Shown here in pieces: positions 9,309-19,633 of a stretch of 64,000 nucleotides of DNA. Source of the DNA: Panaeolus papilionaceus (lineage: Eukaryota; Basidiomycota; Agaricomycetes; Agaricales); NCBI GenBank assembly GCA_015501605.1, contig JADNRZ010000001.1:868001-932000 (forward strand), written 5' to 3'. A program made the position numbers and the translations under genes. Each line of letters opens with the position of its first letter. The stretch's first letter is position 1. Under the pieces are notes generated by a model, which was not told where the DNA came from, searched no databases, and saw only the letters and a list, made by a program, of their open reading frames with translations.

Positions 9309-12300
9309 GGCGCACGATGGCCAGGCTATGTTCCTGACCACCATGCTCTGTGCAATCAGTTGCTAACCTGATAGCAGGCATGCAGTCCAAGAATACATAC
9401 ACACGCTCACACCTTGGGAAGGTGATGGCCTTGCACAGGGTGAGCTGTATAGCAGCAAGTTCCGCCGCAACAGAAGTAGAGCGTCCCGCCAGACAGCAGG
9501 TGCGCCATGGGTCATCGACCAATGGCTCCAGTCCTTCAACAGGGTCCACAGCATACACAAGTGCACTTACTGCAGCCTGGAAGTGGTCCTGCCGTGGCAC
9601 TGACACATCACCAGCTGCCACAAACAAACCAGGTGTATCTGCAGCCTCAGCCATAAGCTGGACCAGCTGATCTGCCCTCGACAGCCACTCCCTGCTGTCA
9701 GGCGGGGGAGTGGGCAGGGGCGGGAGAGTCTCATTGATGTCAACCTGATGAGGGAAGCGTTCAGTGAGTCTATTGCCAGGCCTGGACTCATCGGGCAACA
9801 GCTCGATGGGTTCGGTCAGTTGGGGGAGCCTCAAGATGATCTCCATAACTGCCCCAGAGGTCTTCACCCTTTCGGACTCAGACATACAGGCAAAGGAACC
9901 CCCGAAGGGGGTGACTGGACGCAAGCGTCCCGACGTGCCAGGTGGAGCAGTCAGTCAGATGACGGAGGAGTAAAGGGATTGGGAGGAGTGGTCTTGAATG
10001 CACCTGTGATCCATAGGGCAGCCTTACGCTGCATCCTGTTGAACATTTTCAGGAGCTCCTTGTTACGGGACCCTCTGAAGAACCAGAGCCTATGTCCGTA
10101 CGTGGCAATCAGAAGGACGCACATGTGGTCCAGAAGCCGATGTTGGACCGGGGAGAGCCCCCAGAGCGAATTACCAAGCATCCCCATGGCCTTGACCGTG
10201 GTGAGTGCTTGTGTGGTGTAATAGCGCACGTGCTCCCTGAAGGTGAGCCTGCGATCAAAGTAGAAACCCAGATACCTCCAGATAGGCTTGGGTCTCAGCA
10301 GCGTAGTGCCCGTATAGGGCACATACCCCAAATCAATGGGGGGATTGGCACCATCCCGCCTGCACGAGAAGTGGAATAACTCAGACTTGTCATGTTCCAG
10401 CACCAGTGCCAGAGCAGTAAACAAGGTGAAAATGATGGAGTATGCTGCCCTTCAGGCAGCGATATTGTCAGTCAATTTCTTGGCCTGGCAAATGAGAGTG
10501 CCATTGTCAACAAACGACAGCAAGTAACAAGACAGCATGCCCGCCAGGGCACACGCCTTGAAGATCTTTATGATCGGAGCGATGTAAAGAGCAGATAAAA
10601 CCGGGGACAGGGCAGAGCCCTGTCCCACACCCACATCAGCGGGCATTGGTTCTGAGGTGAAGGTGTTCCAGCTATAGCGCGTGGAATGTCCCACAAGATA
10701 TGAGGCGAAAAACCTCCGGACCTTGGCAGGGAAACCCTGCTTGGCCAGAATAGCCATCAGAACATCATGGTTCAGTGATGGGAAGAACTGCGCAATGTTG
10801 AATGCCACCACGCTGGTTACCAAACCCTTCGCCCAGCCCTCGCGGACCATATGGGTGAGGATGAGGCCCGCATCTTCTGTTGAGCGCTGTTTCACGCCTC
10901 CCAGCTGACACGGATGGAATATGTCCAGTTTGATGCCTTCAAACTGAATGCGGGTTGAGATGAGTTTCTCGATGAGTTTACTGAGGGTGTTCAGGAGCAC
11001 AATAGGCCTGAACGACTTCGGAGTAGAGTAGGAGACCTTCCCCGGCTTTGGAATGATTACTGAGGTGGAGTCCTTGAAGTGGCTAGGCCAATAGCCTGCC
11101 GTTAGGCAGGCGTTGGCCAGCTGTACGAAGAGGGTCTTGACGCCGTTGGTGTTGATGACCCTCTTCAGGTACTGCCATGTAATGTGGTTGGGACCGGGTG
11201 CAGAGAGACCAGAGCACGCTACTAGGGCTTCGCGCAGCTCTTGTCCAGAGAAAACCTCCCATTCCCTCTCTTGCAGAGAGGGAAGCTCATCCAGGACTGA
11301 GAGATCATACTCCCGATCCGTGGCTGAATTGTAAGTGCCGTGGAGTCCTTCCCACAGTGAGTCAACAGTATGGCATGGTTGCCCACGATACTGGATAGCC
11401 TCCAACAGCGGTAACTTGCGCTTCTGGACCCAGTTCATCAGGTCCCATGGGCGTTTGTTGGTTTCTGCGATTTTTTCGATTTCGGCATCGAAGAAAGCCC
11501 GCTTCGCGCTACAAGTAGCTCTCCGCAGGGCCTGCCATTCCTCCCTCCCCCGGTTGGCCTGGAAGGCAGAAAGGGCAGTCACGCATTCATCGTTCCACCA
11601 AGCTTTTGATCGCTTGACGACTTTCTTCTCTGTGGCATGGTGATCCCATGCCTCTTGGAAGCAGAGAGCAATAGCCGAAGCCATGCCCTCCACTCCCTCA
11701 GGAGTACGTGTAAACTTGCGTCTGACGAGGCCCGTGTCCGAATTAGGCTTGATCGAGCACGGGAGAGTGCACCCCAGGGGGATGTGATCGCTGACACCTT
11801 GCCAGGATCTGTCGCGCTTCGGCGTGTGGGACAGAGAAAACTCTGCCTTGAGAAAGACTAGATCGATCACCGTAGGTGAAAGATCTGCCTGAAAGGGGAT
11901 GTGGGTGGGGCCCGGATTAACCGGCTCAGCCCACAGCAACCCTGTCTCCGCCGCGATTTCCTGGATCTGGACAGCACGGGAGTTATGCCCTTCGACACCT
12001 GGATCCCAGACATGAGAGCGACAGTTGAAGTCTCCACCCATGTACACAAGAGGGGGGAGGTCATCGAGATGGTCATGGAGGAAGCGCTACGTGCTTCCTC
12101 CACTGTCGGAGTAGACATTAAGGAAGCTAAAGACCTCTCGCTCCCCAAAGAGTGAGAGCAGTTGGATGTCACGGTGTTTAACAATATCTGGACGGAGTGC
12201 AGGGCAATATCGTACAAGGCTACACGCCACATACATTATCACACGAGGGGGTTGACCGTTGGCGCTCTTCGCATCAGCGAAGAGCAACCAGTTGGGATGG

Positions 12301-12497
12301 ACCAGAGGTCCTTCCACATTGTTGCCCTCCTTGTTGGAGGTAGACAGTGCTGTACGAATCACGCGCCACGGGGGCTCTTGGATGAATAACAGATCGTACA
12401 CAGTTTGCATACGGTCCAGTAACAAATTCATATGTTCATAATTTTTACAAACATTCTGAGAATATACACTAATGTCCTTAGATTTGGTTTGACTCAT
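9309..12497 (-). pseudogene. LINE-A ORF2 of A2: endonuclease, RT, partial RNase H
   Basis: Starts at MSQTKSKDISVYSQN (12497), two bases after the ORF1 stop (TAG AA ATG). Endonuclease: FIQEPPW, YMGGDFNCRSHVWDP, SDHIPL. RT: RPIVLLNTLSKLIEK, VVAFNIAQFFPSLNH (the usual motif A Asp is Asn), GVGQGSALSPVLSALY and FVDNGTLICQ, where the second catalytic Asp of the FVDD box is Asn. Both Asn changes are G-to-A type and would abolish polymerase activity. A frameshift at about 12090, a 36-bp deletion near 9975 and the missing C-terminus also disable it. RNase H remnants are AAGDVSVP, AELAAIQL and FLDCMPAIRL. Confidence 0.85.
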
Positions 12498-12499
12498 TT

Positions 12500-14597
12500 C
12501 TAAGAATGATTGTGTGAGATTTTGGCTGCAGAGCCATGTCGGCTACTCACCTTAGCATACGCCCTAACATACCAGTTCTTGTCGAACCAGTTATGCCAGA
12601 ACGGGCAGTTGCAGGCATCCGCCGCGTGTTCACCCTTGCAATTAATGCAGGGGAACTGATGAGGGCACGCCTCCCCTGACTCCGTCGGGGGGACAGGTGG
12701 GTTGGAGTTGGGGTTGCCTCGGCAACACCCCGCGAGCGATCAGTGTTGGTCCCTGGTGTGGGGCCCACCGCAGATAGGGCATGTCTGGCCTCGAGCCCAA
12801 CAATGCTTAATATTGTGGCCCCACTGAAGCACTTAGGGCAACAGGGGACACCACAGTTGGCCGAAGCCGCCTGGATAGAGCAGGAGTGTCCACATATCAT
12901 TATGGACCTCCCGATGAGCAACTTGGCTCGGGCACCCTGCTGGGTGTCCCATAGATTGAAGTAGACGGTCGCGGTAGCGGCCATCTTGGAATTGCGAATG
13001 ATGCGTGGTTTAGTGCGCAATGCGAAGGAGGACATGAGGGGCAATGCAGCAATCGCACATTTCACATCCTCTTCAGTGATCCTAACGCCAGTTGTCAGGG
13101 AGGAGAACACCGGGACGTCGACCATCTTGAGGTACAACGTCGAGGCAGGCAGGGTAACCTGCGGGGAGAGCGGACCTTGCGTCTCCGGGAAGAATTTCTT
13201 CGCGACGGACCGGATGAGGGCAATATCCCTCTCCGATGTGACGTGAGTCGTCTCAACGGTGTACCTGTTGAACATGGGGCCGCACGAGAGAGCGCGAATG
13301 ACAGCACCAGCGCGAGCCAGCACCGTGTTCACCTCTTGATATAAGCGCTCGATGTCCACCGGAGGTAGAGATCGCGCTGTGAAAGTAATGATGACCTGTT
13401 GACGAGACAGGCCCTTGACAATGTAGGACGGAGTAGAGGCATTCTTGGGTTTGCCTCTGCTCGTCGAAGGCCCGGCTACCTGGGTGGGGTAGGCCTGGGG
13501 CGGGAATTGCACACGAGCACTAGACATGCCCGGCTGAGGCACTCTGTAACCAGGAATGGTCGAGCGTTTGGCGACCACAGTGAAAGACGGCTTAGGCCTT
13601 GTCTGTCGGTTCACTGGGGGGGGAGGTCCAGAGGGCCTCCGAAAGGTCCTGGCTACAGGAACTTTCAGCTTCTTAGGAGCTGTTCCTGTCATTTCCGTAT
13701 CTTCAGGTGCGACAGGAGCAGAGGATGTCGGGACGGGTCCCGCGGACTTGCGCTTCCCGAAAGACGACGACTTTCGGGTAGTGGAGGCTGGGTCTCCCAC
13801 GGGTGGTCTGTGCACAGTGCCCTGGACCTGTAGGGTTGTATCGAGGTTGGCGGCAATGGCCTGCTGCACCTCAGCATCGTACTCCTCGTCCATCTCCATT
13901 GGCGGAGGTGGGCTAGAAGGGGGGAGCAAGCCCTCAACGAGGAGCTGCCTGATTGTAACGTCCCCCTCAACAACATCATAAGAGTTATTAAGGACGGAGT
14001 AGAGGGCATCCACCAGCGCGTTGTCGTATCTGGTGGGTTCAACTGCTGCCCAGGTGGACCTGGACACATGCTCAACGAGTTCAAGGATCTTGTGGGCGAG
14101 GATACTTGTATCTGCTTGGTTAGCAAATATGGACAGGTTGGCACTGTTCTCCATCCAGTGCCGCAACTCCCTCACACTGCGAATAGCAGCCTTCAGATCC
14201 CCACTGGCCTCCTCCTTCGTACCAGCCGCTTCGAAGGGAACCGAAGAATGCCTCAAGTAAGATTGTTGGGAAGTAGCAGATCTCCTGCTCTTCCTGGCGA
14301 CAGTTGTCCAGCTCCCTCCTCTTCGATGCGACAATCCAATTGATTTCCCTCAGGGATGGGGGTGGTGTAACGTTGCTTCGCTGCACCCCTGGGAGGAGTG
14401 GAGTGAGCTGTTGGTATAGGGGATGATGAATGAGCCCCGGGGGCGGAATACCCCCCAAGACCTGAAGAGGGCGCGGTGCCCCCCCCTGCTGCTGGCTGCG
14501 ATAGCGCCGATGAAGTAATTTGTGGGCGGAAGACAGGGCTTGTAGGCCGTTGCCCTCCTAACGAACTGGACGCGCAAGGTGTCCCCTCCTTTGACAT
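12500..14597 (-). pseudogene. LINE-A ORF1 of A2: zinc-knuckle RNA-binding protein (frameshifted)
   Basis: Reads MSKEGTPCASSSLGGQRP from 14597, shifts frame near 14340, then runs as a 595-codon frame to 12547. N-terminal 200 residues are Ser/Pro-rich with a helical block (DLKAAIRSVRELRHWMENS). Near 13430-12990 lies the conserved middle region of such ORF1 proteins (KGLSRQQVIITFTARSLP, ending ATVYFNLWDTQQGARAKLL). The zinc knuckles CPKCF..WGHNIKHC, CPICGGPHTRDQH and CINCKGEHAADACNCPFW lie in another frame after a shift at about 12825, and that frame has one TGA at 12742. Its true stop TAG (12502-12500) lies two bases before the ORF2 ATG. Confidence 0.8.
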
Positions 14598-14692
14598 TGA
14601 GCTCGATGTTTAGCAGTTGTAGATTCGAGTTGTTGAGTGTGAGCCCAAATAGGAAGGTGGTGGTTCAGGGTCAAGAAGCGAACCCACTTGCG

Positions 14693-15003
14693 TTCTCCTT
14701 TGCCACTATATGTCCTTCCTGCCCCCGAGAGGAGGAGGGCGTCGGATAAAGATCTGAAGTGGGGTGGTGGTTGGGGTCCCGAACATTCAGGAGGCCAAGA
14801 CGATGGCCTGTCCCCTGAGTGGTCCTTAATTGGATGCCAGCGATGGGGCCCTTGCGTGCTGGAAGCTTCGGCGCTACAACCAGTGGTCGGGGAGCACACC
14901 TCGGTGTGTATGCGGGATAGAGTTTAGCTGCCTGGTGCCCGTCCATGGGCAACCAAGGGCTTTGTGTAGTAGGCGCCCCTTCGGGGCACCACCACTTCTG
15001 TTC
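14693..15003 (+). mobile_element. 3' end of the chimeric LINE A1, continued
   Basis: Resumes after the right target duplication with the last ORF2 codons (LPPERRRAS... frame; normal frame ends near 14747) and part of the A 3'UTR. It breaks off inside the conserved CCTTCGGGGCACCACCA block where an inverted B tail begins. Confidence 0.8.
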
Positions 15004-15082
15004 TTTTTTTTTTTTTTATTTTTTTATTTTTTTAAATCAACAATTTATATACTGGGGCTCGTTAGCAGTCCGGTTGTGATCA
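15004..15082 (-). mobile_element. Inverted 3' end of a LINE-B copy
   Basis: Poly-T with TTTTTTTA spacing (15004-15033) followed by AAATCAACAATTTATATAC, the reverse complement of the B terminus. Only about 50 bp of B 3'UTR remain before LINE A3 starts. Confidence 0.75.
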
Positions 15083-15191
15083 TTTTTTTTTTTTTTTTGG
15101 TTCAACAATTTATATACTGGTGCGCAGCTGGCAGTCCGGTCGGATCACAGTAAATACAAACAAGTAGCTAACTACCAGAATGACCACTCCC

Positions 15192-16138
15192 CAGTACTTT
15201 GCACTGGCCCAGATGTTCCGATCGACAGTTGATCGACTGTCTGACGATTGACTTTTGCAAAAAGTGTTTTTGTGTGAAAAACAGCTGTTTGGGGTAGATT
15301 GTGTACTGTGAGAAGATGTGACAATCTCATGTCACACATTGCATTATTCTATTTTATCATGTGTGAAACCCTTATGATCTTTTTTATGATGTTTGTGACA
15401 ATATTTGTGACAGTCTACATGTATTGTCACATGTCACATAAATATGAAACTGTATAACACAGCTGTGACACCAGGATTACAAGTGAATTGTTTGTATGTA
15501 TGTAGATGTGACCAACTCTACTTTGTCACATGTCACATAGTCCTTCGTGACAGATGGCATTGAGTAGTCACAGTAAATTAGCAGGCTATCTCAGCTTAGA
15601 TCTATTTTTGATTGTGACATGTGACATATAATATGTCACAGATCTAGCTGACTCAGCATGTAATATAGTAGTATAGATAAAAGGTGTGTCTACATGTATA
15701 CCTGTAGACATGACCTAACATGATTGTCACATGTCACATAGTCTTATGTAACAGATAGTAACTAGTCTATATTGGCTTAGATCAGATTTTTAAAAACTGT
15801 GACATATATACATGTCACAGATTGAGCTAAATTAGGAAATACCCACAACAGGGTTTCTTGAAAACATAGGTTGACTGACAGTCGGTCGAACATCCGATGT
15901 AAAAAGTCGATGGTCGGTCCAATTTTGGCAGGGAAACTGGCAGTGGACCGACAGTCGATCGGAAGTCGGTTGGAAGTCGGTTGGAAGTCGGTTGACAGTC
16001 GATCCCATCAGTGTGACATTCTACCCTGAAAGTCACATTTATGTAAAATTACCAGACCGACACTTGACTGACTGTTGGTCGACAGTCAGACAGTCGATCG
16101 GAAGTTGGTTGGAACACCTGGGCAACAGCAAAGTCCTC
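15192..16138. mobile_element. CAGTACTTT-type non-autonomous DNA transposon, CGATCG subterminal repeats
   Basis: About 947 bp inside the A3 3'UTR. Ends read CAGTACTTTGCACTGGCCCA and GAGGACTTTGCTGTTGCCCA inward, with identity continuing to TGTTCC. CCACTCCC on both sides fits an 8-bp target duplication, as made by hAT- or Zisupton-type transposases. Subterminal zones repeat words such as GATCGACAGTCGATCGG and GGAAGTCGGTTGG. The core holds many TGTGACATGTCACA palindromes. No coding sequence. Confidence 0.85.
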
Positions 16139-16581
16139 CCACTCCCCAATTAAGTTGGGTATATACCACGGCAGACTAAACTAAGGCGAGCGCGAAGCAC
16201 GAGCAAAGTACGTGGGGCAAGATATCAAAGCCGATTGCGCGGCAAATAAGCCAGTCCCTCCGGAGAAGGCGGCAGTCCCAAGTGACCAACCAAGCGTCAT
16301 CAGGTTAACGCCCTCGACCCGGTTGTCGAACAGAAGTGGTGGTGCCCCGAAGGGGCGCCTACTACTCAAAGCCCTTGGTTACCCCTGGACGGGCACCAGG
16401 TGGCTAAACTCTATCCCACATACACACCGAGGTGCGCTCCCCGACAACTGGTTGTAGCGCCGAAGCTTCCAGCACGCAAGGGCCCTGTCACTGGCATCCA
16501 ATTAAGGACTGATTGGGGGACGGGCCATCGTCTCGGCCTCCTGAATGTTTGGGACCCCAACAACCACCCCACTTCAGAGCT

Positions 16582-17295
16582 TTATCCGACGCCCTCCTCC
16601 TCCCGAGGGTGGGAAGGGCGTATCACGGCAAAGGAGAACGCGAGTGGGTTCGCGTTCAAGTATTTATAGAGCTCCCATGTATCCCATGGATGCCCGCGAT
16701 AGTGCTTGTACTTCCGACAGGAGCACAAGATATGAGAGCGCGTCCCAAAGTGCCCGCAGGCGCACCGAGGTGCAGGTAGGTTGAATTGCATACGGTGATA
16801 GTATTCACCAATGGGAGCGTGGCCCGTAATACAACGAACTGCACGTGCGGTCAAGGACGGGGGCCAGCCTCGAACGCGGATAACCAAGACCCACCCTTCT
16901 TCGTGGTGGGTTTGAGAAGATGGTCGTGCTTGTTGTGGAGGGGCATAAACTGCCTGCCTCTATATGATATGTCCGAGAACTTTGCTTCCCAGAGTTGAAG
17001 TGCCTTGCGATCTGCAAAATCGTGGAGCCAGTCTAGCGTCATGAGGGGGCATGCCCCCACACGAACACTGGGGAGAGATGTGACCATCTCATGAGCGGTC
17101 CCCTGCGGACCCCAGCAAAGCTGGGAGGGGATGTGTACAAAAAGTACGCGCCGGTTGGCTGCCTGTGGCAGCCAAGCGGCAAGGGCGTGCACGATGGCCA
17201 GGCTGTGTTCCTGACCACTGTGCTCCGTGCAGTCGGTCGCCAACCTGATAGCAGGCATGCAGTCCAAGAATACATACACACGCTCGCACCAATCG
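16582..17295 (-). pseudogene. LINE-A ORF2 C-terminus of A3 (RNase H end and zinc region)
   Basis: From the 5' truncation the frame reads MYVFLDCMPAIRLATDC, HIPSQLCWGPQGTAHEMV, then, after a frameshift near 16860, LTARAVRCITGHAPIGEYYHRM and the Cys/His cluster RCACGHFGTRSHILCSC, ending EEEGVG. The C-terminal cluster (C-x-C-x8-H-x4-C) is typical of RNase H-bearing LINEs and probably binds RNA. Confidence 0.8.
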
Positions 17296-17613
17296 CTTCT
17301 TGACCCTGAACCACCACCTTCCTATTTGGGCTCACACTCAACAACTCGAATCTACTACTGCTAAACATTGAGCTCAATGTCAAAGGAGGGGATGCCTCGT
17401 GCGTCCAGTTCGTTAGGAGGGCAACGGCCTGCCAGCCCTGTCTTCCGCCCACAAATAACTTCATTGGCACTATCGTTGCCAAAACTCCTTCTTAGTCCGG
17501 AACCACCATCTCGAGTCGTGGGAAAATCCCGCCTGTCGCATCAAACGTCCACCACAGCTCAACGAGAGGCCCGATCTCAACATCGTAAACGGAATCGCAT
17601 ACAGCACACACTC

Positions 17614-19633
17614 ATGTCCCAACCCTCCAAAGGGATTGGCACGGATCGCACTAGATCCGATGTCAGAGTCCCAGCATTATCCAGCTCGTCTGGCAGGCTC
17701 CCAAACTCTCCAGCGGATCGCTCACCTCATTCTGCGTCCCCATACCCCACCACACAGTCAGAGAGGGCTGCAGTGAGGGGTCCCAAGCAACCAGCAGCGT
17801 CCAGGAGCAATCCTGCGAGCGCAGCGTCCGATTCTAGCGGTCCCATGTCCACAGCATCTGCACCAGCTTCTACAACGTCCAACAGCGCGATCCACCATCA
17901 GGCAACTCTCCTGCAGTTGTCTCATGCCAGCAATGGTGTGAGGGGAGACCTGGCAGCTGCTGTTAGCGCGATCAACGAGATCTCTAACTGGATTAGAGGT
18001 CATTCCACCACTGCATCGGACAACGATGCCTCTTACATGGCTACATCGGTTCTGCAGCTCTTGCAAGCGATGGCTAACTCTCCCTGGGCTGCAGTTGTGC
18101 CCATAACGGATTCAGACACAGTACATCCTGATTTCAATCAGTGTGTTGCTAATATCATTGGAGCGGAGCAGGAGAAGCCTAACGAGGCGAACAATGAAGA
18201 GGATGCCAGCAGTGAGTCCTCAGCTGCCACACTTCGCTTTCCAACACAGCCAGTGCCATTCCCTGTTGATGCATCAGGTGACACTCACATGACCGATACC
18301 TCCGCCGCACCGACGCAGGAGGGACCGCCCCCGACGGCGCGCTTGCCCAAAAAGAAAGGAAAAGCGCCGATCAATTCTGGCCGCCCCTGGGCCGAAATGA
18401 TTCGTCGTCCCGTTCCACCGCCCCCTGTTCGCAGTGGGCGCGCAGGACCGACTCCCCCCGCTGTGGCGAAACGAGGCAACACATATGCCAACGTTGCGAA
18501 GGCAGCAGCTGCTCCTGTGAAGGGTGGCAACAACAATCAAGGTGGCACCGTCATTGCTCTTGCAAGGGCGCTGCCAGCGTTGAATCCTCAACGAGTAGCT
18601 CAGGTTGCTGCTCAGGTCGATGGGAGGCGCAAGCGGCGACGCAAAGCGCCAGAGTTCACCACAGCAGGCAAGTCGAGACGTCAGATCATCGCTACTTGGC
18701 CTGCAGGCGCTACAGTGCCAGCGCTGGACATGCAAGAGATGTACAGGCTGAGCAACCAGCACCTGCGCGAAAATCGCTTTGCAGCAACATCAATCCTTTC
18801 AGTGGAACGAGTCACTTCTGGATACGCACTTCACACAGCGGGTTCCAGGCGATAACGAGCTGTCCAGCGTCGCTATGACGTTCAGAGACCTCCTTCATGG
18901 CACCGCCCACCCCAGACCGAGATTGGGCTCCCCACCTCGACGTCGTATCTCAGGATACTCGACGTTCCGTTCTACAGCGATTTCAACGCAAAAGTCGCCA
19001 CAACTGCCACAGACATCGATACAGCTGTTCGCAGCTGCGCCTTGTTCACCAACGTTACGATGGTCTCCTCGCTATCATATCAATCGCACCACACCTAACA
19101 GCTCAACTGCTACGGTGTACTTCTCGATTGCCGACTCCCAGTCCGGCGCACGTGCTCGTTCTCTTGCTAACCAAAGCATGATGATTCTTGGTCGACACTG
19201 CTCCATTCGCATGTCGCTCCCTCGCACTGGTACTCCGTTATGCCGTCGATGCTATCGGTTTGGCCACTCTACAGATCGCTGCAGGAACCTCACCTATGTC
19301 TGCCCCATCTGCCACGGCCCTCATGACGAGGCTGTTCATCGCGAGATGTGCAAGCCTTGCAAGAATGGCTTCCCCAAAGCGGATCCACCCATCGATCCCA
19401 CTCCTGCTCACGAGGCGTGCACGCACGTCTCTCGTTGTCTCAACTGCCGCGGCAATCATGCTGCAAACTCTCGTCAATGCCCCTTCTGGAAGCACCGTTT
19501 CAACGGTGACTGGATCGCAGCCCGTTATGCTGAGGCGCGCCCTGCTAAGGCGCAGCGCCCCGCTCCCTCTAACACACCCCGACTGCGCAATGAAGGAGAC
19601 GAACAATCATTGCAAAGCGGAGAGTGTCGTTAG
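17614..19633 (+). pseudogene. LINE-B ORF1 of B1: zinc-knuckle RNA-binding protein with small indels
   Basis: Starts at MSQPSKGIGTDRTRSD. Disordered Ser/Pro/Ala-rich N-terminus, helical block HQATLLQLSHASNGVRGDLA, basic linker (RRKRRRKAPEFTTAGKSRR) and a region ending ATVYFSIADSQSGARARSLA. Three knuckles follow: CRRCYRFGHSTDRC, CPICHGPHDEAVHREMC and CLNCRGNHAANSRQCPFW. Compared with the intact frame in B2, B1 has lost 2 nt at about 18840, 1 nt at about 18921 and 1 nt near 19575, and gained 1 nt near 19068. The upstream A 5' piece is in frame, so an A-B fused frame opens at 17368. The last indel lengthens ORF1 past the ORF2 start. Confidence 0.85.

Larger units (their letters stand above)
9133..14679 (-). 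mobile_element. LINE-A copy A2, near full length but internally deleted
   Basis: Minus-strand element with its poly-A (16 T on the plus strand) at 9133-9148 and its 5' end, starting CTTCTTGACCCTGAACC, at about 14679. It is flanked by GAACCCACTCGCG (9120-9132) and GAACCCACTTGCG (14680-14692), a 13-bp target duplication with one CpG-type change, inside the A1 copy. A deletion at about 9308 joins 3'UTR directly to the RNase H region, removing the C-terminus; a smaller one removes about 36 bp near 9975. Confidence 0.9.
3291..15003 (+). mobile_element. Chimeric LINE A1: family B 5' end joined to family A body, interrupted twice
   Basis: Starts with the family B 5' end (CTTCTTAGTCCGGAACC) and B ORF1, switches to family A within ORF1 near 3836, and runs through A ORF2 to the A 3'UTR. 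It is split by a DNA transposon (5941-7406) and by LINE copy A2 (9133-14679), the latter flanked by GAACCCACTCGCG / GAACCCACTTGCG duplications. It is cut at 15003 by an inverted B tail. Many stops and indels make it dead. Confidence 0.8.
15083..17484 (-). mobile_element. LINE-A copy A3, 5'-truncated, with an inverted 5' segment
   Basis: Minus-strand copy: poly-A at 15083-15098, 3'UTR (split by the 15192-16138 transposon), ORF2 C-terminus and RNase H up to about 17295. From 17296 to about 17484 the family A 5' end (CTTCTTGACCCTGAACC onward) follows in the opposite orientation. Such an inverted 5' piece joined to a truncated body is what twin priming produces. The family B element B1 starts directly after it, so the flank is lost. 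Confidence 0.75.

Noticed and set aside
17368..17613. In-frame extension of B1 ORF1 with a family A N-terminus
   Set aside because: It results from an adjacent, inverted A3 5' piece; other B copies start at MSQPSKG, so the extension is accidental.
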